Numbered from the stretch's first letter, positions 46,341 through 58,480 are shown. The stretch: DNA of 59,593 bases from Brachionus koreanus (GCA_016987375.1 PJRA01000030.1:4304-63896), one strand, 5' to 3'. Notes: generated by a model from the letters alone, not told the origin. Numbers and translations: made by a program.

Positions 46341-47176
46341 TTAACACTAGAACGCCCGAGGGTTTTTTAAACCCTTTTTTGATTTTAAAAAGTCAATAAA
46401 AATTTTTCTAAGAGGAGTTTTGTCAAAGTTTTTTTTTCCCAAATTGAAAATGAAAATATGATTATTATTTTATTTTTGAAATTTCAAAATATAATGATTT
46501 AATGTCAACAAAAAAAATATATACATAAACGCCCGGAGGGGTTTTTTAAACCCCATTAAATTTTAACTTCAGCTTTACTTTCTTTGAAACAGCTTACCAA
46601 AGTAAATAATGCAGATTTAGATGCTTCAGGTGATTTTGATTATGAAAATGAAGATAAAACGTCTAAATCAGACGTAATTTGGAAATGGTACTCGAATGTA
46701 CAAATGTTTTTCCTAAGACTAATGACCGCAGTCTATTTTTCAGAGAAAGATTTTGTTTGTTTCATAGGAATTTTACTGTGTATAAATTTTTTTGTCTAGA
46801 TATTCCTGCCATAGAAATGTGATCCAAAAACTATGGTATACCAAAAATTACCAATTTCATGTCTAGAAATCGCTTTCTCCTGCTAATGATATATCTCCGA
46901 TTTGACAATAGGATATCAAGATCATAGCGTGTAACATTTGACAGCTAATTGAAAACACTCAAGCTTGCTACCGACCAAATCAATTCTTAACTGTTGATGA
47001 GCAATTGCTGCCATTAAAATGCAGATGTAGCATCTAACAATACATGCCATATAAACTTGATAAATTTGGCAAAAAATTTTGGTTGTTTTGCTTATTACAC
47101 ATTAAATTTAAAAGGGGTTTTTTAAACCCTTGCCGGGCGTTAACGGTATAAAAAAAATCGGGCGTTCTAGTGTTAA
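46341..47176. mobile_element. Decayed piggyBac transposon with TTAA target duplication
   Basis: The element 46345-47172 is flanked by TTAA (46341-46344 and 47173-47176). Both ends begin CACTAGAACGCCCG in inverted orientation. Further in are repeated subterminal blocks containing GGGTTTTTTAAACCC and CGCCCGG (46356-46375, 46529-46556, 47112-47140). Inside, a plus-strand frame (46584-46799) has a piggyBac-like FIGILL segment, then after a stop FMSRNRFLLLMIYLRFDNR, matching the N-terminal part of the piggyBac transposase DDE domain. The catalytic region is missing. Termini, target site and protein traces agree. Confidence 0.85.
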
Positions 47177-47896
47177 AATTGAACAAACAAAGATAAAATA
47201 AAATAATAACTTGCAAAAAATTCAATAAAAATAGGAAAGGGTTGGGGATTTGAATCTTTCTGATTATTTCAGTTCTCTTTGAAGCAACATAAATGAAAAC
47301 TTTTATTTTTCAAAACTAACTCTTATTACTCTTCTAAAATTAATTGAGCTTAAATTATTTTAAACTGGTTTCAAAAAAAACCGGTTATCCACAGCTAGTC
47401 AAATGGTTAGATGCTAAACTGAATCATTTGAAAGCTCATGATAGGAAAAAGAATTGTTTTACCAGTAAATATCATCTTTAAAGTTTAAAATTTAAAAAAT
47501 TTATTCTTGTACCTAAATTTCCAAAATTAATTTAAGGTTCCCATCTTTGCAAATTAACAAACAAAACAGCTTCCAAATTTTTATTCGGAAAATAAAATTT
47601 AAAATTAAAACTTTGATAAAAAAACTAACAATAATAAAAAGGTGTAAAAAAATTTTTTGATTATTTTGAAAATAAAAGCTATATAAAAATTGTTTTTCAT
47701 TTTTTTCACTATACACTAAATAACGGATAAAACTTCACGAAATGCCTTTGCTACTTTGGAACGGATCAATTTCAACAATTTTAAGAATAAAAAAACAAAT
47801 ATTTTTGTCTTTTAGAGTAAACTCGATCATCTTTTTAATACATGCAATTCCTTTAAATCTTTAAAAATCATAGACATTTTTTAACATAAAAAAAAA
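47177..47896. other. AT-rich intergenic DNA
   Basis: Between the piggyBac element and the 3' end of the MAP3K gene. Only short, low-complexity frames; nothing recognised. Confidence 0.55.
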
Positions 47897-50800
47897 TCAA
47901 AAATTACCTTTTTCTCTGTGCGAAAATTGAATCCATTTAATTCTTTCTTTAAGCTTATTTTTCATATAAAATGGTAAATTTTTATTCAATTTATTGAGTT
48001 TTCGGCTATTGAAATCCAAAAAATGCAATCGATTATATTCGCATAGATTTTTTTCATTAAGTATGCTTAAAATGATTTTCGAATCAAGATTGTACTTTGT
48101 AAATGATTTTACCGGTACACAACTATAGAAATTGAGTCCATAATTTCTGGTCACCTTAAATCTTTGGCTTTTATTCATATAGTAAAAGTAATCAATATTT
48201 TTTAAGATTTGTGTGTCCAAACATCTTTCAAGCCATAAATTTTTAGACTTGATCAGCTTGTGAAATATTGGAATTTTGCTTAATTCATTTTTGAAAATTT
48301 GCTTCATCAAAGGCTTGATTAATCGCTTTCGTGGTCTGATATTCAATTTTTTTTCTTTGTAAATAATCATTTCTTCGCGTTGATCTAATTCAAGAGTAAT
48401 GTTTTGCAATCTGTAGAATAAATTTAGGTTGTCCACTATTTTGTTTTCAATCTCGGCTATTATTTCTGATTTCTCCATTCTCAAACGCTCTAATTCTTTT
48501 TTATCCATTTCAACTTGATTGTTTAATTCGTAGGGGTCTATGTCGGTCAGGAAATTACGACAAGTGCGCCTAATGTCCTCTTTCCAAGCGGATTTATTTT
48601 GTTCGAATTCTTGGTCAAGCTCCAGGAGATCTTCATTCTGACAGAATATATCCAGATGCTTGATTACATTTTTGAAAGATGGACGGTTTTTGGCTTTTCC
48701 AAAGCATTGAATGAGAAGAATTTTTATACCATCTGGTACGAAATTCGGAATCTGTAAACTAATTTTGTTTTTTCCAACACAGAACATAACTGAGTTTCTA
48801 TCCAACTTGTCGTAAGGTCTTTCACAAGTCCATAGTTCCCAGAAAACAACACCAAAAGAGTAGATGTCTACTTTTTCTGAATAGTTTTCGTTCCGAATTA
48901 GCTCAGGAGCCATCCAGTAGACTAAATTTAGGCATTAGAATTTTTTATTTATGTTTTCTTTAAAATTTAACAAGTTAAATTTTTGGAACGAAAAAAACAT
49001 TTAATTAATTTAGTTTTAATAAACTGATTTTAATCAGAAAAATAATCAATTTAGTGAAACAAAGAAATTTTGTCTTAACAAGATATACTTTTTTTTAAAT
49101 TATTTTATTTATTTATTCAGAAAAGATTACGCCAGATTTGGCGATGAAGATTATAAAAAAATTAAAATATTAAATTATAAGAAGACAATATTTTTTACTC
49201 ATACCATTTAATTTACATGTTTAAAAAAAAAAAAAGTGAAGATTTACATAATTCCTATTATACTTAATTATTATTTATAAAACCTTTTTTTTTTTGAATC
49301 TCTCGCATAACCAACTTCGATGGAACATTTAAATTATATCTAATTAAGAACATCTTTTTTATAAGACAAAATATTTATTATTATGCCTTGATTCTAATTC
49401 AATAAAAAACATATATTTTAATAAAACTTAACCAAAATTAATAAAAAATAATTATTTATAATAAAATACCAACAAAAAATATAAAAAAAGTTTTTTTCTT
49501 AATAAAAAATACCTAAAAAAATATTATTATTTTAAGTATTGGTTTGTTTCCTTAACTTTATTTTGAATTTCTTATTACTATTAGAAATTCAAAATAAAGT
49601 TTTGAATTTCTTTTTCAAAAACTATTTTTAGTTAAAATTTTTTATATTTTAAAAAAATTTAAAATATTTGGTATTAAATTATCAAATCAGGCAATCATCA
49701 ATTAAAAAAAGAAGCTCAGTTATTAATATAAACGCTAGTTTAAAACAATTGCTGATCGTATTAGATAGTCATCAATTGAAAAAAAATTATTCAATAGAAA
49801 AGAGTGGATTTTATCATTTTAGTTTAGAGTTAAATTAATTTAGAAGGTAATAAAAATAACTGTTCAATAATGTGATTGCTCGATTTTTAAGACATGTCAT
49901 TTTATGGTATAATGCACAATTATGACATGTTCTTTTATAAAGAACACTGGTTAAAATTTTTGATTTAAGACATGTTCTTAATTTCGTAAAACCATCTTTT
50001 TTAAGCATATTTAAGCGTATTTTCGACTTTTAGCATGTCACAGGTTAAAATTTTTTAGCTGGTGTTCGATATAAAAAGACATGTCTTAAAAATCGAAAAA
50101 TTAAGTTAATACAGAGTTTTCTAAACCAGGATTTATATTTTTATGACTAAATTCAATCAGTAGTTTTACTATTTTGTGTTCATAGTCTAAGCAATTGATT
50201 AATAATCTTTTATATCAGTATACTTTATTGTTACTTTATTTTAATTTATCATGAAAGAAGATTTTTTTTTGTTCAATTTATTTTTGAATTTAACAACAAC
50301 TGGTTGTTCAAAATCCAAGCCAGTTTTCAATATTTAATTTTATTAAATCTATTCTATTAAAAGAATAGCTCAAATGCAAATTTTATTTTTGTCAGAATTA
50401 CACACCAATTTAATTAGGTTTAAGTACATGATTATCAACTGAAACATTTCTCTGCGGATAACAAAATACAAAAGTATTGTTGTTTTTTTTATCATTTTCA
50501 TTCAAAATACATTCAAAAGAACTGCAAATTTCCTTCAATGTAACAACAATAATTGAAATTATCACTATTTGTAACCAACATGTTCATTAAAAATCTATTA
50601 TTTAAAAATTCTTTAATTTAAGACCTTGCCTTCCAATGTATTATAAAATAAAATTGTTTCCAATTTAAAAAGGCTATGTCTAAATTATTTTTTTTTAAAT
50701 ATTTATATTTAAAAGTATATGTTTCTAGCTTGTTTTTTCAAAAACTGATTTTTATTCCAAATTAACTTATTAAATTTAAAGCATGTAAATTCTTACCAGT

Positions 50801-51780
50801 TGTTTTAAATGACTTGTCATCTTTAATATTGGTTTCTTGTCCCGTAATTTCTTTACATGCTCCAAAATCAGTAATTTTCAAAATGTCATTCTCGTCAAGT
50901 AAAATACTAAATTAGAAAATTAATATTTTAAACCTAATAGCTAAAACTTAATTTACTTTGGTGATTTGAGATCACGATGAACAATTTTTTTCTCATGTAA
51001 ATAGTTCATTCCTTCTGCTATTTGTTTGGCCATATCGATTATTCTAGATGGCTTTAACAAAAACTGCTTATCTAGAAACTCATACAGGGACTTTTTTGGA
51101 CAATACTCCATAACAATTGCAAAAATATTTCTGCGACAATCTACAGAGACACCTTTAAATTTGACTAAATTTCTATGATCTAACTTCATCAAATGTTGAA
51201 TATCAGCATCTTCTTTAGATTTAACAACTTTAACAGCAACTTCTTTATTTCTGTAAATGGCTCTATAAACAGATCCCTGAGCACCTGCTCCGACAAATTC
51301 TCTCATTTCTAGATCTGAATAGGAAATTTTTTGCTGATTATTTTGTGCAATTTTTTTAGGAAAAACACAAGAAATAGAAAGAATGCTGCCAAACAAGCGT
51401 TCAAAAAATGAACTGTATTGATCTTGCTTAATTACATGGTTAAATCGATTTTTCTTGCGTTTGTGTTGGCTTTTCAAATTTTCCAAAGAAATTTCAGTCT
51501 TATCAATCGATTTCAAATCAGTTTCACTTTTGAACTTTGTAATTCCATTAGATAGACTGGTGTATGGTGGTGGTATTTCGTACTCATTCTTATCATCGAG
51601 TACTTCCAACTTGGCATTCTTTAAATATTTTTGACAGTCGAATATGGCAGTGTCGGTGAGCTGAAAATTAGTTTCGCCTCTTTGACGCAGAGATCGGTTT
51701 ATTTTTTGTACTCGAGGGTTCTTTGAATCTCTTCGGTTTGTGCTGGCCAAATCAGGATCCGATTGACTTCTTTTTTCCAT
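47897..51780 (-). CDS. DLK/LZK-type MAP kinase kinase kinase (MAP3K12/13-like)
   Basis: Predicted Ser/Thr kinase at the top of a JNK/p38 cascade; in other animals DLK acts in axon injury and stress signalling. Three exons (51780-50957, 50906-50797, 48921-47897) give 652 residues. After a Ser/Lys-rich N-terminus the kinase has VGAGAQGSVYRA (Gly loop), VAVKVV (Lys), HRDLKSPNILL (split by an intron), DFGACKE, and YWMAPELIRNENYSEKVD. The GAQG loop, KIVHRDLKSPN and the RPSF...LDI...W..... run after the domain are typical of DLK/LZK and not of MLK1-4. A predicted coiled coil with MDKKELERLRMEKSEI and ITLELDQREEMI follows, in the place of the dimerising zipper. The C-terminus is shorter and more basic than in vertebrate proteins. 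The second intron is about 1.9 kb and hosts a MITE. Confidence 0.92.
49880..50096. mobile_element. MITE in the long MAP3K intron
   Basis: Ends TCGATTTTTAAGACATGTC (49880-49898) and GACATGTCTTAAAAATCGA (50078-50096) are inverted copies. The similarity continues inward for tens of bases (ACATGTTCTTTTATAAAGAA against its inverted counterpart near 50050-50080, and GGTTAAAATTTTT). No coding sequence. It may be spliced out harmlessly with the intron. Confidence 0.75.
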
Positions 51781-53057
51781 TTAACTATCTGCATAAGAAT
51801 TTTATTCTAAAACAAAATTCTAACTCTAAAATCAAATAGTGAAATTTATTTGCATTTAAATTATAATTTAAACATTTAAAAGAGCGTAGATAAAGGGGTC
51901 GCGCTTGGTAAAAAAAAAATTTTGAAAACCAAATTGGCGAAAGCTTGCTTGAAGGTATGTAAAAATTATTAATTATGCTTATTTATAATTTTATGATTTT
52001 TTTTTTAAATTATCAAAATTTTTTCCAACTTAATAATAATTCAAAAAGTATGCATTGCTAGTGAATGAACTAGAGACTAGAAATTATTTATAAAAATTAA
52101 AATTTTTTTCTTTTAGTTGTTATTTTTTCTTCTAATTTTAATAAATAAGAAATCACATAGTTGCTAAAAGCAAGTTGACATTACTTTTCCAAAGCAGCTT
52201 TACTCAATAAGCTATTCTATTGACGCAATTTGAATTTTTAATTTAAAATCATTTATGATTTTAATAATTTTTTAATACATCACTATTTTCATACATTATT
52301 GCTCTTTTTCAATCATGTAAAATAATTGTTACCTTAATCTTAAATTTAATAAAAGTGTATTGTTGCTCGCAAGTTTAGAAACATTATTTGAAAATACTAA
52401 GTTACCAAGAGACTAAACATCTAGAGTGACGAAGGCTTTATTTTTAAGTCGATATAATTCAACTAACTAAATGGATAGAAGGCTTAATAAAATATTAATT
52501 GTTTTATTTTGTTATACGGCCATTCAAATCTAAATATATCTTAATTAATTTGAAAAGATAAAAATATGATTTAAAAATTTGATAAGTTAATTGTCAAAAT
52601 AATAGATGTTTGATGATAAACACAAAAGCAAAAAAAAAAATTATAAAATGATAAAATTAGTTTTTGAAATTTTTTTAATTAAAACCTGTAATTATTTTTT
52701 ATCAAGATTAATTTTTTGAAATTTTTACTTCTATTCAGCTTGATTTTAGATTAAAGTAAATATTTGCTATTTTAATTTACTAAAAATACAGGATTTTACG
52801 TAAATTGAAATTTTAAAAGAGGGTTTGCATACTCCATGTAATGCATCACAATTTTATCCGCTGAAGTCTATCTAGTTTAACAATAATGCAATAATCATGT
52901 TGACAGGAAAAAATATTGGCTTAACTCTAGATAACATTTTAAAAATTAATCTGTAAAAATAGATTATTGTGTTGATATTTTGAATTTAATACTTAGTTTG
53001 AATAAAAACAGACCAGTTTTTAATAGTAAAAAAACGATTTAAATTTAATAAAATTGA
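51781..53057. other. Intergenic DNA upstream of the MAP3K gene
   Basis: AT-rich 5' flank of the minus-strand kinase gene. Nothing recognisable apart from a short GC-richer stretch near 51880-51950. Confidence 0.5.
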
Positions 53058-53270
53058 CGCAAAGCTAATGTGCAGAATGAAAATAATTCTTCATTTTTTC
53101 ATTTTCATATTTTTAGATTTTTTGTGCATTATTTCATGAAATCAAAAACCTCTCTCAAATTATTTGATAAACAAAATGAAAATTAAAAATTTTCTTAAAT
53201 ATTGCACTAAAAAACTAAAAATATGAAAATGTAAAAATGTAAAATAATTTTCATTTTGCCAGCTAATGCT
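53058..53270. mobile_element. Foldback MITE, full copy
   Basis: Left arm 53058-53130 and right arm 53202-53270 are imperfect inverted copies sharing AGCTAATG, AATGAAAATAATT and TTTCATATTTTTAG. The centre is about 70 bp. A second, right-half copy lies at 58945-59057, showing it is a dispersed family. Confidence 0.7.
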
Positions 53271-55467
53271 GGGAAATTTCGGTGACAGTCATTGAACCGC
53301 TATAAGATGAAGCCGATCGGCTTGTTTACCGGGAGAGAAAATATTTTGTCCTTAATTTTAAACAACTATCTTTTTGTGTATATTCAGCATTTTTCAGTGA
53401 AGTTTATAAATATTTTTTTTTCAAGCGACAAAAGTTATTTAAAGAGTAGCTTTCTTTTGTTTAAAAAAATCCTTAACTTTTTTAAATCTACCATTTATTC
53501 TGAACAGTTCTTAGCAACACTTTGAATATTTAAAACAAATTAAAGTTAATTATCAAACTTAGTAATTTCAAAGTAAACCTTGTCACAATTTTAAAATTTG
53601 CTATACATAAGGCTAGTTCTATTAAATTATATCTAATCTTTTAAAAATTTGACACTTTTAAAACAGAGGCTTTTATATAAATATATTAGCAACATTTCAG
53701 GATTAACAAAAATAAACTGTTTTTCGAAGGTAATTAATTTTTCAAATTAATTTATAAAAAATTCTTCATTAGACATATTACTAATTTTGAAAAAAATAAT
53801 GATTTAACTTTAATAAAACAATTCTAAGAAAAATTTCAATTGTTTAGAAATTTTTTAAACTATTTAAAAGTAATCGAGGAAAACTTCTGCAGCTATTTTA
53901 CTAATTTTGAATAAAATAGATTAAAAAAATTCAAAATAAAATAATTTTTTTTGATAATTGAGTTAGTATTAACTATTAACCTCAATATTTCTTTAAACCT
54001 TAGCCTTTATTCTGGATGGTAGCTGAGCTCGACTTTGCATTAGAATTTTGTAAAATTAATTGTCTTGTAAAATTATCTCATAAATTATTTTGGTTATGAG
54101 ATCCGTACACACGGTTATTAAATCGGCCATAAAAACATTTTGGTCTTGATGGTGGCCTCGTTTAAAGACCAACTAAAAATTCGACCAAAAATACGGCCAA
54201 CTAGTATGTGAGCTATATTTGTTAAATTGAAATATTTTTGATTGAAATTTTTAAAATATTTTTTTTCAAAACAAAATTTTTTTAACCAAGTTATTTTTTT
54301 AATTAAAAAAGATGCTATTTTTATGTTAAAAAAATTTTTGAAAAATATATAAAAATTTTTTAAATACTTTTTGATTCTTAATATTTTTCAAATTCTTAAT
54401 GTTGGATAAAAGTTTGTCCCAAATGACCGCCAGCATCCTAGTTAGCCGTATTTTTGGCGATCAAAAATTTAGACCGTTTGGGGGACTGATCACATGACCG
54501 CAACTAAACCGTCCGCAATTCGGACCGCTTCATTAAAACCGCATCCAACACTAATAAATTTAGAATCAAACAATACTGGCCTGCATTATCTTTAGCTTTG
54601 AATCATATATAGGTTTTAAATGATCAATTAAAACTCATATTAAGCAAATGTTTTATCAAAAATAGATATTAGATTAGTTATACTAAGATAAAACGCCTAC
54701 TTTTCTCAACAATACAATATTCCTTAAAAATATCTTTAGTCAAGAGGTTTTTAAAATTTTTTTATTCCTATTAAGAATATTTTGATTATGCGTTTATCTT
54801 TTGAAAAATTTCATGCCTATAAAAATTAAAATTATCATTCAAAATTTATTATATGAATTTATTATATAAAAAAATACAACTTGTTGAAAGTATTTACCAA
54901 TTTTCTGAAAATTTCTCTTTGAAATAACGCATTTTCTTTTGTTTTTGCTAATAACAACAAAATTCAAAAGCTTGTTACCATGATCTATCAAGTAATAAAT
55001 ATTCATATAAATATTTAGAATATATATGAGCAAAACTAACAGTCAAAAGCTCAATGAAGAACAACGACAAGCTGTGGGAATATATCAGAATCAAAATTAT
55101 TCGACAAAAATGGTCGAGAATCAAATCTATTAAAGTCCATAAAACTTGTACTAGTCGGAAAAGATGAAAATGAAATCTATAGAATTTTTTCTTTAATATT
55201 TAATTTATCGCAATTCTCTTTTTTTTAAAATAATTTACCTTTTATCTAGACTATTGTCATGTCTAGTATTTACTTTCAAAACCAATTTCAAACCTCTCCT
55301 GTACTCGTGTAGTAATTTTTTAACATGACGAAGATTATTCCTTCTGTACAACCGATTGAAAAACAATTTATATTTTAGTATTTTGTGAATTTTACTTCTT
55401 TATTTCAATTGCTGATAAAAGACAGCTGTTTTTTTTTATATTGACCAAACACGCACTTAAAAAAATC
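53271..55467. other. Intergenic DNA with an eroded inverted repeat
   Basis: Mostly AT-rich. At about 54090-54550 two GC-richer blocks face each other: ACCAAAAATACGGCCAACTAG (about 54182-54202) is close to an inverted copy of 54437-54459 (CTAGTTAGCCGTATTTTTGG). Outside these, CGGTTATTAAATCGGCC and TAAACCG/ACCGCATCC blocks look like eroded termini. It is probably an old DNA-transposon relic. A 77-codon frame at 53292-53525 is low complexity and not credible as a gene. Confidence 0.45.
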
Positions 55468-55550
55468 TGCCAGGGATGGGGATCGAACCCATGCTCACAT
55501 TCGTGAATTGGATCTTAAGTCCAACGCCTTAACCACTCGGCCACCCGGGC
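55468..55550 (-). tRNA. tRNA-Leu (UAA)
   Basis: An 83-nt class II tRNA gene without intron. The anticodon stem-loop is TTGGA-CTTAAGA-TCCAA, giving anticodon UAA. The D arm has TGGCCGAGTGGTTAAGGC (box A). A long variable arm closes with TCAC/GTGA, as expected for leucine. The T arm is ATGGG-TTCGATC-CCCAT (box B). The acceptor stem GCCCGGG / CCCTGGC has one mismatch (C-U), with discriminator A. A run of seven T follows at once on the minus strand, a normal RNA polymerase III terminator. It lies 180 bp upstream of the SHFL-like gene on the opposite strand. Confidence 0.95.
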
Positions 55551-55729
55551 TCATATAAAAATTAATAAAAACTAAAAAATAAATATAATCACTAATCTAA
55601 GCGCTTATTTTCTTGATTGCTTAGTACATGTTCAAAATTTTTATTTTAATATTTTTAACTGCCTCATTTCTAAATTAGTCATTTGAAATTAAAAGAGCTT
55701 GATTGAAACAAAAAAAATTTGTTTGAAAA

Positions 55730-56505
55730 ATGATGAGCTACGCTGAAGCCGTACAGCGACCTGCACCAACCAATGCTTTTGAGCTTAAACGCTTTAACAC
55801 TCACCAAACAAATGTATTGAGAAATTTGAAAAAAAAATTTATTTTATTTTTAAATTGAAGGCTTTATTCCGTCAAATGAAAGGCTATGACGGAACTCCAA
55901 TGACTGTGGTGAGACAATTTAGTTGTAAACAATGCTACAAAGCTTGGTGGACTAGAGTGCGTGTGTACAAACAAGTTTCTCGATGCAAAAATTGCTTTGT
56001 TAAATATGACCCCATACCTACTGATCTTGAATTTGGTAAATTAAAAACAAATTTACAAATAAGCTAAATTTGTGTTTAACTGTGTTTTATTTCTCTTTAG
56101 GTTGTGGCTATTTTGAATGCAAATTTTGCGAGAACACATTTTTGTAAATTTTTTAACAATTTTTACAATAAATTTATTTGATTTTAAAGGGGTAAAATTC
56201 AATATGGTCACACATCAAAATGCTACACGTGCCAAATGGACTGTTTGCCAAAATACATAATAAACCGGGTTAATGACCCGAATTTTCGCTCTGTAAAAAA
56301 ACATTCTTGTGAATTGTGCCACGGTCGTGGTCGTTGTCGAGCCTACAATGAAATTTTGGCGTTCAGCGAAATACATATTCCTACTGGGTCGACTCTAATG
56401 TCACTCAATTTACAAGATGACTTGAATGAACGTTTCATCGACGACTTCGATGAAATAGATCTACCTGATATCCGGGAAAGTGCTGATGAAGATGGTTCAA
56501 TTTGA
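55730..56505 (+). CDS. SHFL: Shiftless-like zinc-ribbon protein (SHFL / C19orf66 family)
   Basis: About 205 residues in four exons: 55730-55812, 55861 to about 56035, about 56101-56145, and about 56190-56505. The Cys pattern and spacing match vertebrate Shiftless (UPF0515): QFSCKQCYKAWW, VSRCKNCFVKYDPIP, then GYFECKFCENTF, KCYTCQ and a later Cys/His set in HSCELCHGRGRC. The acidic C-terminal tail (DDFDEIDLPDIRESADEDG) also matches the family. Vertebrate SHFL binds RNA and ribosomes, inhibits programmed -1 ribosomal frameshifting and restricts several RNA viruses; whether this homologue does so is unknown. It lacks much of the vertebrate N-terminus. The start could be Met 55730 or 55733. The third exon is only about 45 nt. 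No interferon-type regulation can be read here. Confidence 0.85.
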
Positions 56506-56653
56506 ATGGTTTTTTCAAAATTTTTTTCATTAAATAATTACAGTTTTAAAATGTATGCCAAATCGATCAAAATAACCAAAATTTGAATTTCTATTAAATT
56601 TAAATTAAATAAAAATATAATTTAAAAACATTTAATTATTTTATTAAATAGAT

Positions 56654-57163
56654 TTAAGCAAATGAGTCTGGATTTTTTACAAGTTCTTTATCGAGTACAA
56701 ATTTAGCTTCTGGTTTTAGAACAAGCTCTTTTTTATGCTTCATTTCCAAGGCCATTTTTTTCGACTTGTTCATCTCGTTTGTCAAAAAGCAAACTTGTTT
56801 TGTAATGTGAAAGATTTTTTTATCTGCTTTCCTTATTGATTTGCCAGTCTTGGAATATTTATACAAATTTTCCAAGTCTTCAAGATCACTTATGCCAAGA
56901 GTGATTCGTCTACTAAATTTGATAAGCAAAAATATAACCAAAACTAGAAAAAAATTGAAAATTTTATTGGAAAAAAAAATTTTCATTTCTAAATTATAAC
57001 CTAATGACATGGCTGAAATTAGAAAACATCCGGCCAGCTCCCATATTTTCAGATTACCTAGAATTTTTACCGGTGTGTCCCCACTAAGAACATAGTTTTG
57101 GTCTTCCCAGTCTTCGTACAATGTATCATAATCTTGTCTAAATATTTTATTCAACTCATCCAT
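56654..57163 (-). CDS. Uncharacterised two-pass membrane protein
   Basis: An intact 169-codon frame from ATG to stop, not recognised. It has an acidic N-terminus (MDELNKIFRQDYDTLYEDWE), two hydrophobic segments (about 48-62, WELAGCFLISAMSLGY, and about 69-86, FNFFLVLVIFLLIKF), then a charged, Lys-rich C-terminal half that may be helical (KADKKIFHITKQVCFLTNEM...). The residue order looks like a real protein and not chance AT-rich translation. It converges with the SHFL-like gene, with 148 bp between the stop codons. It could be a short tail-anchored or ER-hairpin protein. Function unknown. Confidence 0.6.
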   Translation of the reverse strand: MDELNKIFRQDYDTLYEDWEDQNYVLSGDTPVKILGNLKIWELAGCFLISAMSLGYNLEMKIFFSNKIFNFFLVLVIFLLIKFSRRITLGISDLEDLENLYKYSKTGKSIRKADKKIFHITKQVCFLTNEMNKSKKMALEMKHKKELVLKPEAKFVLDKELVKNPDSFA

Positions 57164-58258
57164 TAGAATTAGTTTTGAAAAATAAATTTGAACAAGTGGT
57201 TTATATAGGCGGTCAAATTTTTTTTATTTGATTTTGCTACAATTTTCTAATCAAAGTCAAATAAAAATTTGAAAAAAGTATGTTATCATGTCAATTTGTG
57301 TCTATGAATCCAAATAGTCAACAAAATGAATTTTATTTAAAATAGCATTTTACTCTTAATCCTCATATCCTAAATCAGTGTTTAGAGTAAATTTGTTAAA
57401 ATGAAAATTTAATCAACATGATCCTTAGTTTAATTGAATGGCCGAGTTTTGGGATTAATGGACAATTGTAGGTACTAATTTCGGGCTCAAGTATTTACGC
57501 AAAGTCATGATTGTTTTTCAAAGGTTAATAAAAGCTGTTTAAATTAATTTTAAAAATTAAGAAATATTGTTTTATTTGAAAAGCGTTTTGAACTATCTTT
57601 TACTATTTTACTTTAGCTAATACTAAATAATTATTAATTTGAAAAATTTTGTTTTTATTTAGCAAACTAAATTGAAAATTAAAAAATAAATTCGAATTAT
57701 AATTTTGTTTTTTAGGCAAATAAACTTACTCGATCTAAAAAAAAATCATAATTTGTTAAATTAATAATTTTTTAGCTAGAATCAACATTGAAGGAAATTT
57801 TTTTTAATTATGGATAATTTATTTGAAATGTTCGAGTTTTTGACTTTTGTGAAGCTTAAAATACAGCAACTTGAATAAAAAATACTATAGAAAAATTATT
57901 TGAATTTTGAGTGAAAAATTGACCTGGTTTAATGATTTTTTTAAAAAACTTGAATGCGTCCCAGCATAGAAGAACATTTAATGATTTAGCTTTTTTTTTT
58001 ATTCAAGGAAAATAAAGACTTGAAAAAAAAACATAATTCAAATTTTTGAATACAATTATGAAAAGTAAAATTTTTTTAAAAGGAGAAAATGATGCAATAG
58101 AAGCCAAAAAGTCAGTAGTGATGAAGAAATATCAATTAATGGTGAAAATTATACTTGGAAAACTTGTAAGTATAAAAAATGAAAGGATCTCTAGTACCGA
58201 TTGATTTTTTTTCAGATGAAAAATACTTTTTGAATTACATTACTTTTTTTTAAATACA
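57164..58258. other. AT-rich intergenic DNA
   Basis: Upstream flank of the membrane-protein gene. No further gene or repeat recognised. Confidence 0.55.
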
Positions 58259-58480
58259 TTAACATTAGAAGCACCAAACGAGTCATTTAACTCGTTTAAA
58301 AAATTTTTAAATCCTCGTATCTTTTAAATAGATACTTCAAATAAATATATATTTTTTGAATTATGTAGATTTTAAAATTTTCTTTAAAAATTAATATTAC
58401 TTTATCAAATTATTTAGTTTTTTTATTAAATATTTTTGAATTAAAAAAACATGAAAACTGCTTCGTGCTTCTATAATTAA
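58259..58480. mobile_element. piggyBac-type MITE, second copy of the 832-1039 family
   Basis: Element 58263-58476 (214 bp) is flanked by TTAA (58259-58262 and 58477-58480). Ends are CATTAGAAGCAC and, inverted, TTATAGAAGCAC. Next to the left end lies the palindrome ACGAGTCATTTAACTCGT. The first ~50 bp align with the inverted right end of the element at 832-1039. No coding sequence. Confidence 0.75.

Noticed and set aside
46584..46799. A small cellular gene
   Set aside because: It lies inside a TTAA-flanked inverted-repeat element and its continuation reads as piggyBac transposase.
53292..53525. A 77-codon plus-strand gene
   Set aside because: Low-complexity Phe/Leu/Asn/Lys translation of AT-rich DNA, next to a MITE, with no motif.
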